From positions 496,001 through 560,000 of the forward strand of contig JAPEUQ010000005.1 in assembly GCA_027946365.1 (NCBI GenBank): 64,000 bases of DNA. Reading direction: 5' to 3'. Of this stretch, positions 34,847 to 46,500 are shown one piece after another; the first letter of the stretch is position 1, and each line of letters begins with the position of its first letter. The DNA comes from Kalmusia sp. IMI 367209 (taxonomy: Eukaryota; Ascomycota; Dothideomycetes; Pleosporales; Didymosphaeriaceae). Both the position numbers and the translations under genes were made by a program. The notes under the pieces are model-generated. The model did not search any database. It saw only the letters and a program-made list of their open reading frames with translations, and was not told where the DNA came from.

Positions 34847-35657
34847 ATGAGTGGGTTTCCATATCCGCTCCCCTCGTGTGCAATCCTAACGTCTCTGCAG
34901 CAAAGGGCAAGAGGAACCACAAAAAGCAGAGCTCGAATCCCGGCAACAATGCTCCTGCACAGCCAAACCAGGCTCTTGAGCCGGCGAAGAAAACTCGCAG
35001 ACCCAGGCGACGCAATAATCACGCTCACCATTCTCAGCAGCAGAATGGGCAGCCTCCCCTGAGCAGAAGGCAGCGGAAGCTGCGGGCAAGAGAGGTGAGA
35101 CTAGCTCAAAATCAGGAGATGGGAGAGCCCTTGGGTAAGCCTATCGAAGAAGAGAAACGGTCTATGGAACAGCGGGAGTTGCCGAAATGGGTTCAGGGAT
35201 TGAAGCAGGTCAAGCCCGTTGATGATAACGCGATGCGGTAAGTAGGAGAGGCTCGTTTGTACAATGGATGGCTTACGATATCGTAGCTTGCGCTCTGATG
35301 CCCACGGGATGCCGCTTGAGTGTAAAGGCCCTTGCATCGCTACCTTGCACATATTTTTCTAATATCCTAGTAGATTTTGATCTCGCGAAGACATGTGCAC
35401 CTTCCGAACCTACCAGTACCACTTCTGTGCCGCGAAGCACTCCCGAAGGTGCGGCCTCGGTGCCAGAGTCTAGTGCCACCGGGCCTTCTGAGCCACTTCT
35501 CTTCCATCTTCTTAAGCCTGTTGCAGAGATGGGACCTTTCGTTTCGTTCGTGGTGCCGTTTAATGCGTCGGAGGAGGACCTGGATAAGGTGAGGCGGATG
35601 CTGTCTGTTATCTTTGGGCCAGATTGGTTGTCCGTCATGAGGGGGAATCAAGGATAG
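34847..35657 (+). CDS. Small basic protein of unknown function, four exons
   Basis: I do not recognise it. ATG 34847 is followed by a single extra base before the first intron, so exon 1 is only four bases. The other exons are 34901-35237, 35287-35321 and 35371-35657, with introns of 50, 49 and 49 bases. Joined they give 220 residues in one frame. The N-terminal half is very Lys/Arg/Asn/Gln-rich (KGKRNHKKQSSN, KKTRRPRRRNN), suggesting a nucleic-acid or nucleolar role. The C-terminal 60 residues look folded (LFHLLKPVAEMGPFVSFVVP, then LDKVRRMLSVIFGPDWL). The 35-base third exon is what brings the two long frames together. Confidence 0.65.
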
Positions 35658-35955
35658 GGGCAACGGATGAGGAGTAGAGTTTGCATCTTGCTGAGTAGAG
35701 AAGTGTGGAAATACGTGCTATCCGTGAGAGCAGCTCAGAAGAACGACTGTGGAAAGGGTGAAGTAGATGAGTCTAGGGGGAACGAAGGACAACTTTTACG
35801 TGCATGTATGCTTCCAACAAGACATGCTATAGGGGCTTTGTTTCTTTAGAACAGTGTTAGCATAAATTTTGGGTTACAGCAGGGTCACATTTTGCGTAGG
35901 AAATGCTTCGCAGTCTTGCAGCTCGAATCTCATCGGGCTAGAATTCGCAGCATGC

Positions 35956-37669
35956 TCATAGGGTATACGGCTCCTGCTTCCAACTAACCCTGTTCACCTC
36001 TCTCATCCGATCAAATCTCAACACCGAATGCAACAACACCTCGGCCCCAATCGCACAGTCCTCCTCCTTACAGAATTCTTCAGGATTATGACTCACGCCC
36101 TCCCTACATGGCACAAATATCATGCTCGTCGGGCACCGCTTGCTCGTGTATACGCTATCATGGCCCGCACCACTCGTCATCTCCATCGTTAGGCTACGGC
36201 TATCTGATCCAAGGACCCTGTGCGCTGCTCTTCCAACGGCATCGATACAGCTCGAGTGGAATGTCGTTGCGGGGCTGTTGAAATCCTCGGTGATGCTGAC
36301 GCTGCAGGGGAGACTGGGTGTGCCGCCAGCGTTCAGACCGGAGATGTCTTCGCCAGCGGCGATCTTGAGGAAGTCTTCTTTGACCAGCGCTAGGACTCTC
36401 GCGACCGTTTCGTCTCTGGGCGCGCGGATGTCGAGCGAGAAGCTGACTTCTCCGGGGACCGTATTTGTGCTTCCTGGTTTTAGGTTTAGGATACCTGTCG
36501 AGGCTAGCGCATTATTTGCTGTTGCTAGGCGGTGACTGTGCAATATCATCTTGCTGCTTGCTAGCAGCGCGTCGGCTCTAGACTTTAGATCTGTGGTGCC
36601 GGTGTGCGTGTCGCGGCCTTTGACGTTGATCGTGAGCCACTTGTATGCTTGTACGCCTGTCACAATGCCGATCTTCTTGTTGGCCATTTCAAGCAGGGGT
36701 CCTTGCTCGATGTGTAGCTCGAAGTGGGCCGCCATGGGCATGGCTTCGTAGGAGGCGGGTGTCGCGCCGAGGTAGCCGATGCGTGAAAGTTCGTCTTTCA
36801 TCGTTGCAGTACCGGGGTGTACTTCGCGGAGGTTGTGCGCGGTCTCGAGTGGAATAGAGCCAGCCCAGACGCCGGAGGAGCACATGGACATGGGGAAGCG
36901 GGCACCTTCTTCGCTAGAGAGGATCTTAGCATACCTCTTTGGGGACTATATAGTAGAAAGTATTCATACTTCGTCCAATTGACTACACCAACGGGATACT
37001 CTGTCTCAATCCAATTCTCGTTCAGTACTTTTAGGATCTCGACACCTGCCAGAACACCCAAGATGCCATCGTAGCGACCCCCGGTGGGTTGCGTGTCCAA
37101 ATGCGAACCGACAAACGTCGGCGGCTTGTCGTTCTTCAGTCCAGGGCGCACAGCGAAGATGTTGCCCATTGCATCAACGGTGATTTTACAGCCGAGATCT
37201 TGGGTAGTATTGATAAACCAATCCCGAGCTTGCTTGTCAGAGTCGGAGAGAGCGAGGCGCGTCATGCCTGTTTCCGTTGCGGCTCTTCAGATGGATTTAG
37301 TAATTCAGGATAGCAAGCTGTATAGGGGTGGAAATCATACTGTCCCCATCGCTTGCCAGTACCCCATTGGCATGTGTGGTGCAGATCTTCCATCAGTCGC
37401 TGCTTATTGACTTTCAAGCTCTTGAGCGCTTCCTCGTCTAGCTCCTTGGTTTGCAATTGCCATCTTGAGCCGCTACTGAAGCCTCTCTTCGTGGTATATC
37501 CTGGCGCTCCTTGCAATTCTTGAACATTTGCTCGTAGTCGCCTTCGTGGTCGTGTCGTTGCCGTGAGTGTTTTTGGTGCGGTGCATGCACTGAGGACCTT
37601 TGATGTGGAATACGCCGTCCTTCGTGCCGTCTGTACCACAGTTTGGAAGCTGCTAGCTAGTGCTGCCAT
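35956..37669 (-). CDS. M20-family amidase: N-carbamoyl amino acid hydrolase / beta-ureidopropionase type
   Basis: Enzymes of this family use two zinc ions to cut the carbamoyl group from N-carbamoyl amino acids, for example beta-alanine synthase in pyrimidine breakdown. Exons 37341-37669, 36970-37284 and 35956-36913 give 533 residues. The metal and substrate motifs are GSHLDTQPTGGRYDG, NEEGARFP (rebuilt across intron 2) and HIEQGPLLE. The lid/dimerisation part and the final GAGHDS...HNPEEF region are present. The first 75 residues are Arg/Ser/Thr-rich and could be a mitochondrial leader. The intron 1 acceptor (CTGAAG) was chosen because it alone keeps TETGMTRLALS in frame. Substrate specificity cannot be read from the sequence. 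Confidence 0.87.
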
Positions 37670-37976
37670 ACTCGAGACGAGGTACTTTGGGGGGAAAAGG
37701 AGAAAGATTCATGGCGGCAAGCAATATTTGTAGGATTCACCGCTAGGGCGTGCTGGCGTGAGGGGACGCGATAGCTGTCTGCGATAGGTAGTAGCGCGGG
37801 GTCATCCCACGCGGGTGTTGCCGACCGCAGACGCCCGTCGGGCAAACCCAACGCTGCACCACCAAAACAAGAAATAAATTATCGCCAAAAAAAAAGATAA
37901 ATGTCGAATTGAATCCGCTTCATCCAGCAACTACGTAACTAGAATTAACTCTTTTTTTTTTGGATACCGCGGCTAC
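37670..37976. other. Short intergenic region with homopolymer runs
   Basis: This 307-base region between two minus-strand genes has a poly-A run near 37888 and a poly-T run near 37952. It contains the amidase promoter and the TRM44 3' end. Confidence 0.5.
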
Positions 37977-39821
37977 TCAGTGACCCCCTGATCCAGGCTT
38001 CATTAAGCCGCTCCCTCTCTTTAGCCATTGCAGTCTCACTTGCTCAATCGATGTATCTTCTCCCATCTCCTTCTCCACTGTCTCTTTAACAAATCTCATC
38101 CTATCCTCCAGACTGCCTTTAGGATCCCCAGCGACCTCTATCTTCCGCCCGATAATGGCGATATTGCGTGTCGAAGGTATTCTAAGATGCTCTTTTTCCG
38201 GAAGAAACGCCATCTGAGCAGCGAGATACGCAACATAGCTACATAGCGACGTATAAGCAGATATCTGCTTCGTAGAAGTCGTGGTAGCAGAAGGGAAGAA
38301 CTTGGGGTGGTAAGGCGCTCTGAAACGTGTACCGCCGAAGTTGTGGCTGCAGCATGGTATCGCGATGAACGGGCTCTCGGAAAGGTACGCCAGAACCGGC
38401 GTCCACGCAGTCAATTCATCGGCGTGATTGGATACGATGAAGGTGCCTTTGGGAAGGTTGCCGTTGTGCGAAGGCGGTGTGCCAGCATCTATCTCTTCAT
38501 CCGTTGTGCTACCTTGCAGGACCTCTGGGACGAGCAACATTTCTTTAACGTTCGATTGGTATTCTTCGTCAAAAGTATCCCACGTTTTGCGTCTACGCGC
38601 ATCGAAGCCCCAGCCCTTCCATCCTTCCTTATTCAGGATGTACACGAGAAGGCCGTTGCCGCATCCAATGTCGACGAAGCCCGGGAAAGCTTGTTGTGCT
38701 ATCGATCGCCTCACCGTCTGGATTTCAATCTGGGCTTTCTCTGTGTCTTCCGCGATCGTGCTGTGAGCTGAGGCGCCCGCCTGTGGGATATTTCCACCGT
38801 ACATGTCGGTCCACAGCTCGATCAGAAAAGCTGCAATTCCCAAGTCCTCGAAGACATGCTTTTGGGCAGGCGTCTGTTCGACCCAGCCATCAATGAGTTC
38901 CTTGGCGTACCTCCCCTTCAAATAGGCATACGTGTCCTGGAAAATCTTCTGTGAGATGATAACGTCGTGATGCACGCGTTTCTGATACCCTTGTTCGCGT
39001 CCTCGGGCATGTTTGTGTATGATCTCCAGCATCTTCAACGCAGTCCGTGACATGCGGTTCTCCAAGGGCTTTTCGGGGAAGAGATCATAGAATAATGACA
39101 ACATTCCTGTTGCAGATCCTGGCTGAGGATCACTTTGATACGTATAAAGAATAGCAACTCCTCGGGCTTTTGGATGGTAGAAAGGTATTGATTCTGCATC
39201 CGAAGCGTGAGGAATGTATATTACAAGGTACCGCTCAGCATCAATATTGGTGCTGTTACCATCTTTCCCTCGTGCCACGATCTTTTCATTAGAGGTATAT
39301 AGATGGCATGTTTGTAGCAAAGCTTCATCTAGCTTCGGGTTTCTGGGTATTAATTTCCTAACCACCGTCCATTCAAGCTTGTAACCTGATATGCCTCCAG
39401 ATACAAGACGCGGCTGGTGATCAGGCTTTAGATGCTTGATAACGCTGGCAAGCTCATGTGGGTGGCTTGCTTCAGGATCATACGATGCGTCCGTAAAACT
39501 CTTATACGAAAGCTCAGCGCGAGAAAGGTGTGATGCGGTCAGGTTGGGATTCTCTAGTAAATTCCGGCTCACGTCGAGAAAATACTGCGGCGCAAAGTTG
39601 GCAGGTGCTGATTGCACGATGGTCCATATCTCGGGTGGGAGGCCAGGATCGAGGACGTATGCGGTTTCTAAGTCTACCGGTTCGAACTTAGACCCGGCCG
39701 TGTTCTGAGTTGCACCATCATGTAGATGTTCGACAGGCTCACTGTGAGCCTGGCTTTCATGTGCAGATATTTGGCCGTCATGATCGTCCAGCGTGGTTGG
39801 ATCCCTCAAGTTTTGTGGCAT
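37977..39821 (-). CDS. trm44: tRNA(Ser) Um44 2'-O-methyltransferase
   Basis: Trm44 methylates the ribose of uridine 44 in serine tRNAs in the cytosol using S-adenosylmethionine. The gene is a single exon of 614 residues. The N-terminal 300 residues are fungal-specific. The AdoMet site is FVDIGCGNGLLVYILNKEGW at about 380-400, followed by the acidic GFDARRRKTW. The conserved NHADELTAWTPVLA and IPCCSHNFGG blocks follow. The length is typical for filamentous fungi. The cysteines of IPCCSHNF are a hallmark of the family. Confidence 0.92.
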   Translation of the reverse strand: MPQNLRDPTTLDDHDGQISAHESQAHSEPVEHLHDGATQNTAGSKFEPVDLETAYVLDPGLPPEIWTIVQSAPANFAPQYFLDVSRNLLENPNLTASHLSRAELSYKSFTDASYDPEASHPHELASVIKHLKPDHQPRLVSGGISGYKLEWTVVRKLIPRNPKLDEALLQTCHLYTSNEKIVARGKDGNSTNIDAERYLVIYIPHASDAESIPFYHPKARGVAILYTYQSDPQPGSATGMLSLFYDLFPEKPLENRMSRTALKMLEIIHKHARGREQGYQKRVHHDVIISQKIFQDTYAYLKGRYAKELIDGWVEQTPAQKHVFEDLGIAAFLIELWTDMYGGNIPQAGASAHSTIAEDTEKAQIEIQTVRRSIAQQAFPGFVDIGCGNGLLVYILNKEGWKGWGFDARRRKTWDTFDEEYQSNVKEMLLVPEVLQGSTTDEEIDAGTPPSHNGNLPKGTFIVSNHADELTAWTPVLAYLSESPFIAIPCCSHNFGGTRFRAPYHPKFFPSATTTSTKQISAYTSLCSYVAYLAAQMAFLPEKEHLRIPSTRNIAIIGRKIEVAGDPKGSLEDRMRFVKETVEKEMGEDTSIEQVRLQWLKRGSGLMKPGSGGH

Positions 39822-40430
39822 AATGTTCGCTAATTGTGGTGGGACGTCGCTGGCAGTCTCTTTCAGGAAACACTTGCGAAAGTTGAGGAAATTGCCAGAT
39901 GTGGCTAAGCGTTCTTAGTCGCGCTAGGGCTGCTCTCTGGCTCGAGGCCCTCTTGGAACGCGTTTTTCGTTCCCGTGAGCATGTATTAGCTAATGGGCTA
40001 TTATATCCGGCATATGCCCTTCTTAAAATTTAGGAAACGAGTCACCGGTTGTAGCAACTCTTGAGGAGTTTTCCGACATCCAGCCAATCAGAGCCTGATT
40101 GCCAAGGCTGCATCCAGCCCTTCTTTCATCATCCTCCACCTCAGCGCGCATTGCCCGAAGAATAGCCATGCCACTACGGAAAGCATCCGTTCGATGCTGC
40201 AGAGAGACTTCAGCTCGAATAATAATTGCCACAACCCTTCACTTGATAATATCTTGACTGAATCACATTCCAGATTAGTTCCACATAAAGATAGACGACA
40301 TAGGCTGTGAACTTTAAGAGCCTGTCTCCCTTTAGCATGTGATGCAAAATCCGTTCACAACATATATTTTCACATAATTATTGTGCCGTCCACGCAACTA
40401 TACTGCCACAAGGAAGATCCAATCAATACA
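39822..40430. promoter_or_regulatory. Divergent promoter region between TRM44 and the transporter
   Basis: This 609-base region lies between divergent start codons. It is mixed in composition, with an AT-rich part next to the transporter. No gene is recognisable in it. Confidence 0.5.
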
Positions 40431-42368
40431 ATGGCTTCGTCAAGCGCATCACAAATTTCTATCGAACTTCAACCCATCGGCGAAAGCTCGAACGATCAGG
40501 TCCCAATCAAAGACAACACTGACCCAGCAGAGTTTCTACCACAGCCTTCAACAACTGTCAACGTTATAGAACGCTGGAACCATCCCAAAGTCAATATTTG
40601 GCGCACCTTCGCGACTTTCTTCGCCTTCACTTTATTAGGAGCCAATGATGCGGCGTACGGAGTCATGATACCCTATGTAAGTAATACCAGTATGCTCAAT
40701 GATAAGTTCAAAAACTAACAAACATAGATTGAAGAATTCTATCATCTTTCATACATCGTCGTCTCTTTGGTCTTCCTCTCACCGTTGGTAGGATACGCCG
40801 GCGCCGCCATGCTCAACAACTGGATACACGTGCGCTTCGGCCAACGTGGTGTCGCGATCGTAGGACCTCTATGCCATATCATTGCTTACATCGGCATCTC
40901 GCTTCATCCGCCGTACCCTGCTTTCGTGTTCATCTTCATGGTCGCAGGCTTCGCCAACGGGCTCGAGGATGCCGCGTGGAATGCCTTCTTCGGGAACATG
41001 GCGAATTCGAATGAATTGTTGGGCTTTTTGCATGGTTTCTATGGGGTCGGTGCGGTACTTAGTCCGCTTGTGGCCACGACGCTGATCACTGGGGCGGGTT
41101 GGCCTTGGTATGCGTTTTATTATATCATGGTCAGTATCTTGTTCAATACCTAAACAGATCATTGCTTATACGAGAAGTAGCTTGGAGGCGCTGTGGTAGA
41201 GCTGGTCACTTCGTTATGGGCGTTCTGGCCCGTCAACGGCCGCGTATACCGCGAATCAACGCCTCGTACGGTAGTTGCAAAAGAAAGCCGACTCCAGGAA
41301 TCCCTCAAGAGCCGGGTCACATGGATGGTATCCTTTTTCCTACTATGCTATGTGGGTGTTGAAGTTGCCCTGGGAGGATGGATTGTCACCTTTATGAGAC
41401 GAGAACGTTCCGGTGAGGCCTTCGCTTCAGGTATGGTGGCTACTGGGTTTTGGACTGGAATTGCCGTTGGACGCTTTTTGCTGAGCTTCCTGAACCCAAA
41501 GTTAGGGGAAAAGTTTGCTGTGACGGTAAGACCAACCTTATTGTGTTTGAAGAACGGGCTTCTAATCGCATTAGCTGTACATCCTCGGTGCCATGATATG
41601 CCAGCTGATCTTCTGGCTTATCCCCTCCTTTGCCGTTTCTGCCGTTGCAGTCTCGTTCCAAGGATTTTTCCTTGGCCCTCTCTTTCCGGCCGCAGTGGTA
41701 GCAGCAACGAAAGTTCTACCTGCACACCTCCATGTCTCGGCTATCGGCTTCGCAGCTGCGTTCGGAGGCGGTGGTGCTGCCGTCCTACCCTTCGGCATCG
41801 GAGCCCTCGCTCAGGCAAGAGGCGTCACTGTCCTCCAGCCCGTCATCCTCGCCATCTTGGTTTTCATTCTACTCTTGTGGCTATGTGTCCCTACGCTACT
41901 CAAACCGGCAACTGGTAGTGCGTCAGATGAGCAGAACAAGTCGGGGCAGTGGGTCCATATCGACTTCGACCTTGTGGACGCAGGGAAGCGTACTATTCAG
42001 AAGGCCAGAAGTGTGGGAGGCCGCAATGGAGGAGTTAGGAGCGGAAAAGGCACGAGTACGGAAGAGTAGGTATTGATCATATCGCCAGTTCGAGACCTCG
42101 GAACTGACTATGCGACAGTACGCCTGTGCATACGTCTACGGAACAACCAACTCGAAGAGGCGTCCGGCAGAAGATCGCTGAACACCGGGAAGCTCGCGCC
42201 GAGAATAAGTACATCAAGAAGGAAATTCAAAAACTAAATTATGAGCGTCAGACGCCGGCTTTCGCCGTGCTGCAAGGTGTCGATCCCGCATCTGACGAGC
42301 CACCGCCGTATCGGAACGTATATCTCTTGAGACAAGCGGCACGAAGACAAGTTGCGGAACCGAGCTAG
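40431..42368 (+). CDS. Major facilitator superfamily transporter, BSC6-like
   Basis: This is a membrane transporter with about 12 helices, resembling the fungal proteins named after yeast 'bypass of stop codon protein 6'; the substrate is unknown. Exons 40431-40676, 40728-41129, 41181-41525, 41575-42065 and 42119-42368 give 577 residues. Helix 1 carries FAFTLLGANDAAYGVMIPY, then SLVFLSPLVGYAGAA and the loop-2/3 segment VRFGQRGVAIVGPL. The second half begins with VTWMVSFFLLCYVGVEVALG. If the last intron (42066-42118, GTAGGT to CAG) is not removed, translation stops at 42069. If it is removed, a charged, helical cytosolic tail of about 83 residues is added. I include the tail because the spliced frame is open, helical and Arg/Lys/Glu-rich, but this exon is less certain. 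The upstream GTG at 40383 is not used. Confidence 0.85.
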
Positions 42369-42509
42369 CAAAGCGTTGAAGCGTGCGTAACCTTATATAT
42401 CAGATCTCGTAAATGCCATTCAGATGCAGACACCTCGGATAAGTCTATCATCTCTATATCCTCCTTCGTACATGATGCGATCCTACAACTTCCCCCTCTT
42501 CCAACCCTC

Positions 42510-43145
42510 CTACTGCCCCTTAATCGCACCTCCCTTGGGCTTATTTTCGCCATAATAATGGGCCATTTCCAGCCCCGCCCTCCTAAATCCACACTTAACA
42601 TAAAAGCCCTCGTTCGCCTCGGAGCAATCCAAAATACTCTTATAGCACCCGACCTTCTCCGCGACGTAGTCCAGCGCCTGAATGATTCGTAACCCGAGCT
42701 TCTTTCCCTGCTGATCTTTTGCAACGGCAATATCTTCAATGTGGCCTACGAGCCCGAGGTTGTGAATGAACTTGCGCTCGACGATCAGGGCGCCGGTGCC
42801 GACAATACGCGAGGTAGAATCAAGGATGCTAAGAAGAAAGTATTGGTCGTTGTGTTGGGAGAGCCATTCGTAGCGCTGATTCCATTGCTATTGATTACCA
42901 CACTTGTCAGCTATCATGCTCTCGTAACATATATGTAGGTAGGATCAAGGTAGTCATACCTCTTCTGTGACGTCGCCGACGGTGGTGAGCACGCGAAGTA
43001 CGTCCAGAAAGCCCTTCTGATAATCGCCTCTCTGCAGTGGCCGGATTGTATACCCTTCTGGGAGTTCAGAGGCGACTTCGGGGGAGATGAGGTTTGCGCT
43101 GAACAGCGGCGTTGTGTCGTCAGTGACGGGAGCGAGGAGAGACAT
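42510..43145 (-). CDS. gna1: Glucosamine 6-phosphate N-acetyltransferase
   Basis: Gna1 acetylates glucosamine 6-phosphate with acetyl-CoA, a step to UDP-GlcNAc for chitin and glycosylation. Exons 42960-43145 and 42510-42887 give 187 residues, with a 72-base intron. The GNAT fold is clear: N-terminal IRPLQRGDYQKGFLDVLRVL, the beta-4 segment HIEDIAVAKDQQGKKLGLRI (acetyl-CoA pyrophosphate loop), and the C-terminal YKSILDCSEANEGFYVKCGF. The ATG at 43145 gives the usual family length. It converges on the transporter gene, leaving only 141 bases between them. Confidence 0.93.
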
Positions 43146-43543
43146 TGCACCGAATTAATGCTTTAATTCTACTTTGTAGGTCGTAGAGGCGCTGTTATTC
43201 TATCGCAACTTGAAGCTTGACGTGTGAACGAAGTGCTGGAGACGCTTGCGCGGGGTGGTGGGGGTAGGCGGTGAGGCGAACGCGTGTCTTTTTCGGGATG
43301 GGCGGTCAAGCGGAGCTCTAGATACTCTCAATATGTGTATATAGATTGCAATTGAGTACGAGCACAGTGGAAGAGAGGGTTTAGCAGCTTGTATACAGGA
43401 GAGCGGAGGCTAATTGTTTTTGCTGACAACTGGAGGGTCTAGCTCAGGAACCGATCGCAGTGCTAAAAATAGCCGGAACTATGACCTCATGCACATCCTT
43501 CCTTCGCAACCACCATGCTTTCCGCTATCCATCATATTTTCTA
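43146..43543. other. Intergenic region between GNA1 start and copper ATPase stop
   Basis: This 398-base region holds the GNA1 promoter, with a G-rich tract at about 43250-43275, and the 3' flank of the copper ATPase. No other feature is seen. Confidence 0.5.
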
Positions 43544-46500
43544 TCATATGTTCTCCCATTTGAGTAGCATTCCAGCGATTATCACAGGTAGCACACTGAC
43601 AAGCTCGCCTAGACCAGCAAATTCGGGTGGGATCCTTGCGTGGACAAAGGCACCCGCAGACAGTAGAATAGCAAATACATTGTAAATAAAGCTCCAACCA
43701 AAGTTGAACCCGATGCGATGCATCGCTTTTCTGCTGATGGCAATGGCAACAATAATACCACTGAGGCTAGGACGCATCAAGACGACGTCAGCTGCAGATT
43801 TGGCCACGTCAGTGCCTTCGTTCATGTGGACGCCGATAGATGCCTGGGCAAGGGCAACAGCGTCGTTGGTCCCATCGCCACAGAATATGACAACCGATTT
43901 CACGGACTGTTGCTTTGATTTGCCTATATCAGGTGTGTTTAGAAGCTTGTTGATATAAGCTTGCTTGTCTGCCGGAGTACAGCGGGACTCTACATGGGAG
44001 TCTAGGACGTTAAGCTGCGTTGTCACCGCGCGAACAGCACCATCATCGTCGCCGGAGAGAACATGAACAGATATTCCACTCTTCTGTAATTTAGTCACAG
44101 TATCGAGAGCGTCTTCGCGAAGAGAGTCCTCAAGGCCAAAGACAGCAGCGACTTGATCATCCACGGTGAAACAGAAAGCGGTGAATCCCTGTGAAAGAAC
44201 GGATATGACGAGAGGGTCGTCCGATATACCAAGCCATCTAGAGTTGCCTGCTCGGAGAGTATGGCCTGAAAACTTGCCCTCGACACCTTTGCCCACCACA
44301 TTTTTTTGTTCGAAAACGGAAGCTGCACTGACACCTTCAGCTTTGAGGTGGGTCGTTACGGAGAGGGAGACTGGATGCTTGCTGCTCCCTATGAGGCCCA
44401 TTAGAAGGGCCTTAGTGTCGAGTGGAGAGTTGGGAATTTCCGCCCGAACGACCTTGAGTTTTCCTTGAGTCAAAGTGCCAGTCTTGTCGAAAACAACATG
44501 AGCTGTCTTCCATGCAATTTCCATGGCACCTGCTGATTTGAAAACAACCCCTTTCTCTGCGGCTATTCCGGTGGCGACAACGACGACCATCGGGACTGCA
44601 AGCCCGATTGCGCAAGGGCAGGACACAATGAGCACAGTGATTGCGTAGGTGACGGCCTGAATCACAGCCTCAGAACCCGATTTGTTCTGTACTGACATGC
44701 CTATTCCGACCCATACGCAGAAGACCACCACAGTCATGGCTGTGATCACAGGTACAAAATAGGACGCCACTTTGTCGGCGATCTCCTGTACTTTGGGCTT
44801 GGAAAGCTTTGCCTCATCCACCATACTAGCAATGGTGCTGATGGTATTGTCGCCTGGAATGCGCGTCAGCCGCACCGTGAGCGTTCCAGATCCATTTACA
44901 GATCCCGCAATAACAGTGGATCCTTTCGATTTTTCAACGGGTCGTGATTCGCCTGTCAGCATGGATTCGTCGATTTCCGAGACTCCTGATATGACAGTCC
45001 CGTCGGTTGGAATGCGGGAATCTGGAGAAACCCTGAAAACGTCTCCATACTGAAGCAGTCTCGCATCAATGTCTTCTCCCGTACCATTACCACCCTGGTG
45101 AACGATAGTTGCAGTAGCGATTTGCAGCGAGCGTATAGAGATGGACTCGACGGCTTTTTGACGGGCCAAGGCCGCAACGAAACGGCCGAACATGATGAGC
45201 GTGACCAGTAACGTGCTCGTCTCGAAAAATTCGCCCGTAGATAAGGGTTTGTGACTAGCGAGGTAGCCAAATGCTACGACGGAGAAGATGTAGGCCGCAC
45301 TGGTGCTCAAAACAATAAGAAGATCCATCTCGATTACTTTCGAGAATATTAACGCCTTGAGAGCTTTCGGGTAAAATGGTCCGGCCACGACGAATTGGAT
45401 GATAGTGGCGAATGTCAGGGAAATAGAACCAAACAAGATCTCCTTATGTTCCTTATCCGGAAGCGGCGCCCACGATAGGACGAGCACGGGTATAGTGAGC
45501 AAGAGAGATAGGAGTGTCATGTAACCGACATGGCGAACGTGACGAGCACCAGTATACAAAACGGGGTCAGCACAAGGAGGTGCAAGCTCCATGGGGGTCG
45601 GCCAGCCCCTTGTGACGAGATCCCTCGCTCCCATGACTTTGGCATCGAAATCAACACGAATGGTCTTCTTGTCGACCACTCTCACTTCCACAACCCCCTT
45701 TGGACAGTCTCCCTTCACAAATTCAGCTACATTCCCATTGTAGATGAGGTCGATGGTAGAGCCCTGGTTGGTGACACGCTCACATTTGAACTCCGTTGTT
45801 CGTTCCAGATGTTTCATGACTTCGGCCACAGACTGTGCACCCACTTCGAGGTCGAATTCGACGCGTGAAAGAACGAGACTTGTTCTGAGTCGAGAAAGAG
45901 CCGGTATTGTTGATAGAGTGCGCGATAGCTTGGTCTCGCAGCCGGTACAGGTCATGCCGGAGACGCTGAGAATGACGTGCTCTTTGCCTGCGAGGCCAGC
46001 CTCGATATGCTTTTCGTTCGTCATGATAGATGTGAGCTCTGTAACTTTTGGTGCTATACCTGTCTTTAATCCGGAGCAACAAGCGTCAGCGCATGGTCCG
46101 TCTTCATCGTCTGCACACGCCGAGGGCTTTGTATCACCGCAGCATGCATCAGCGCAGGCATTCTCAGCTGTAATTATGGCTTGTGAAATTTTGGGAGCAC
46201 AGCAAGAATCAGTAGAGCCGCAACTCCCTGCTGAAGCGCGGGATAGCGCTCTTTTCTCCTGTCGCAAGGCTGGCCGTGAGGGAGAGCAGCAAGACTCTTG
46301 ACCAAGTACAAGTAGCCTGCGGCAAATGCATCCCATAGCATCAAGTAGGACCTGATACTGGTCTCGAGTACGGCGTTCGTGATAACTGCAAGATTCGCCT
46401 GACCTCCCACGTGTACACTCTGGAGGAGCATCTAGCTTGTTCTCTTGACGTTTACACTCCCGGAGAGCGATGCGATTGATACATGAAGAATCGCAGCAGG

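Noticed and set aside
39670..39700. tRNA B-box-like GGTTCGAAC
   Set aside because: It lies inside the TRM44 coding sequence with no A box or cloverleaf around it.
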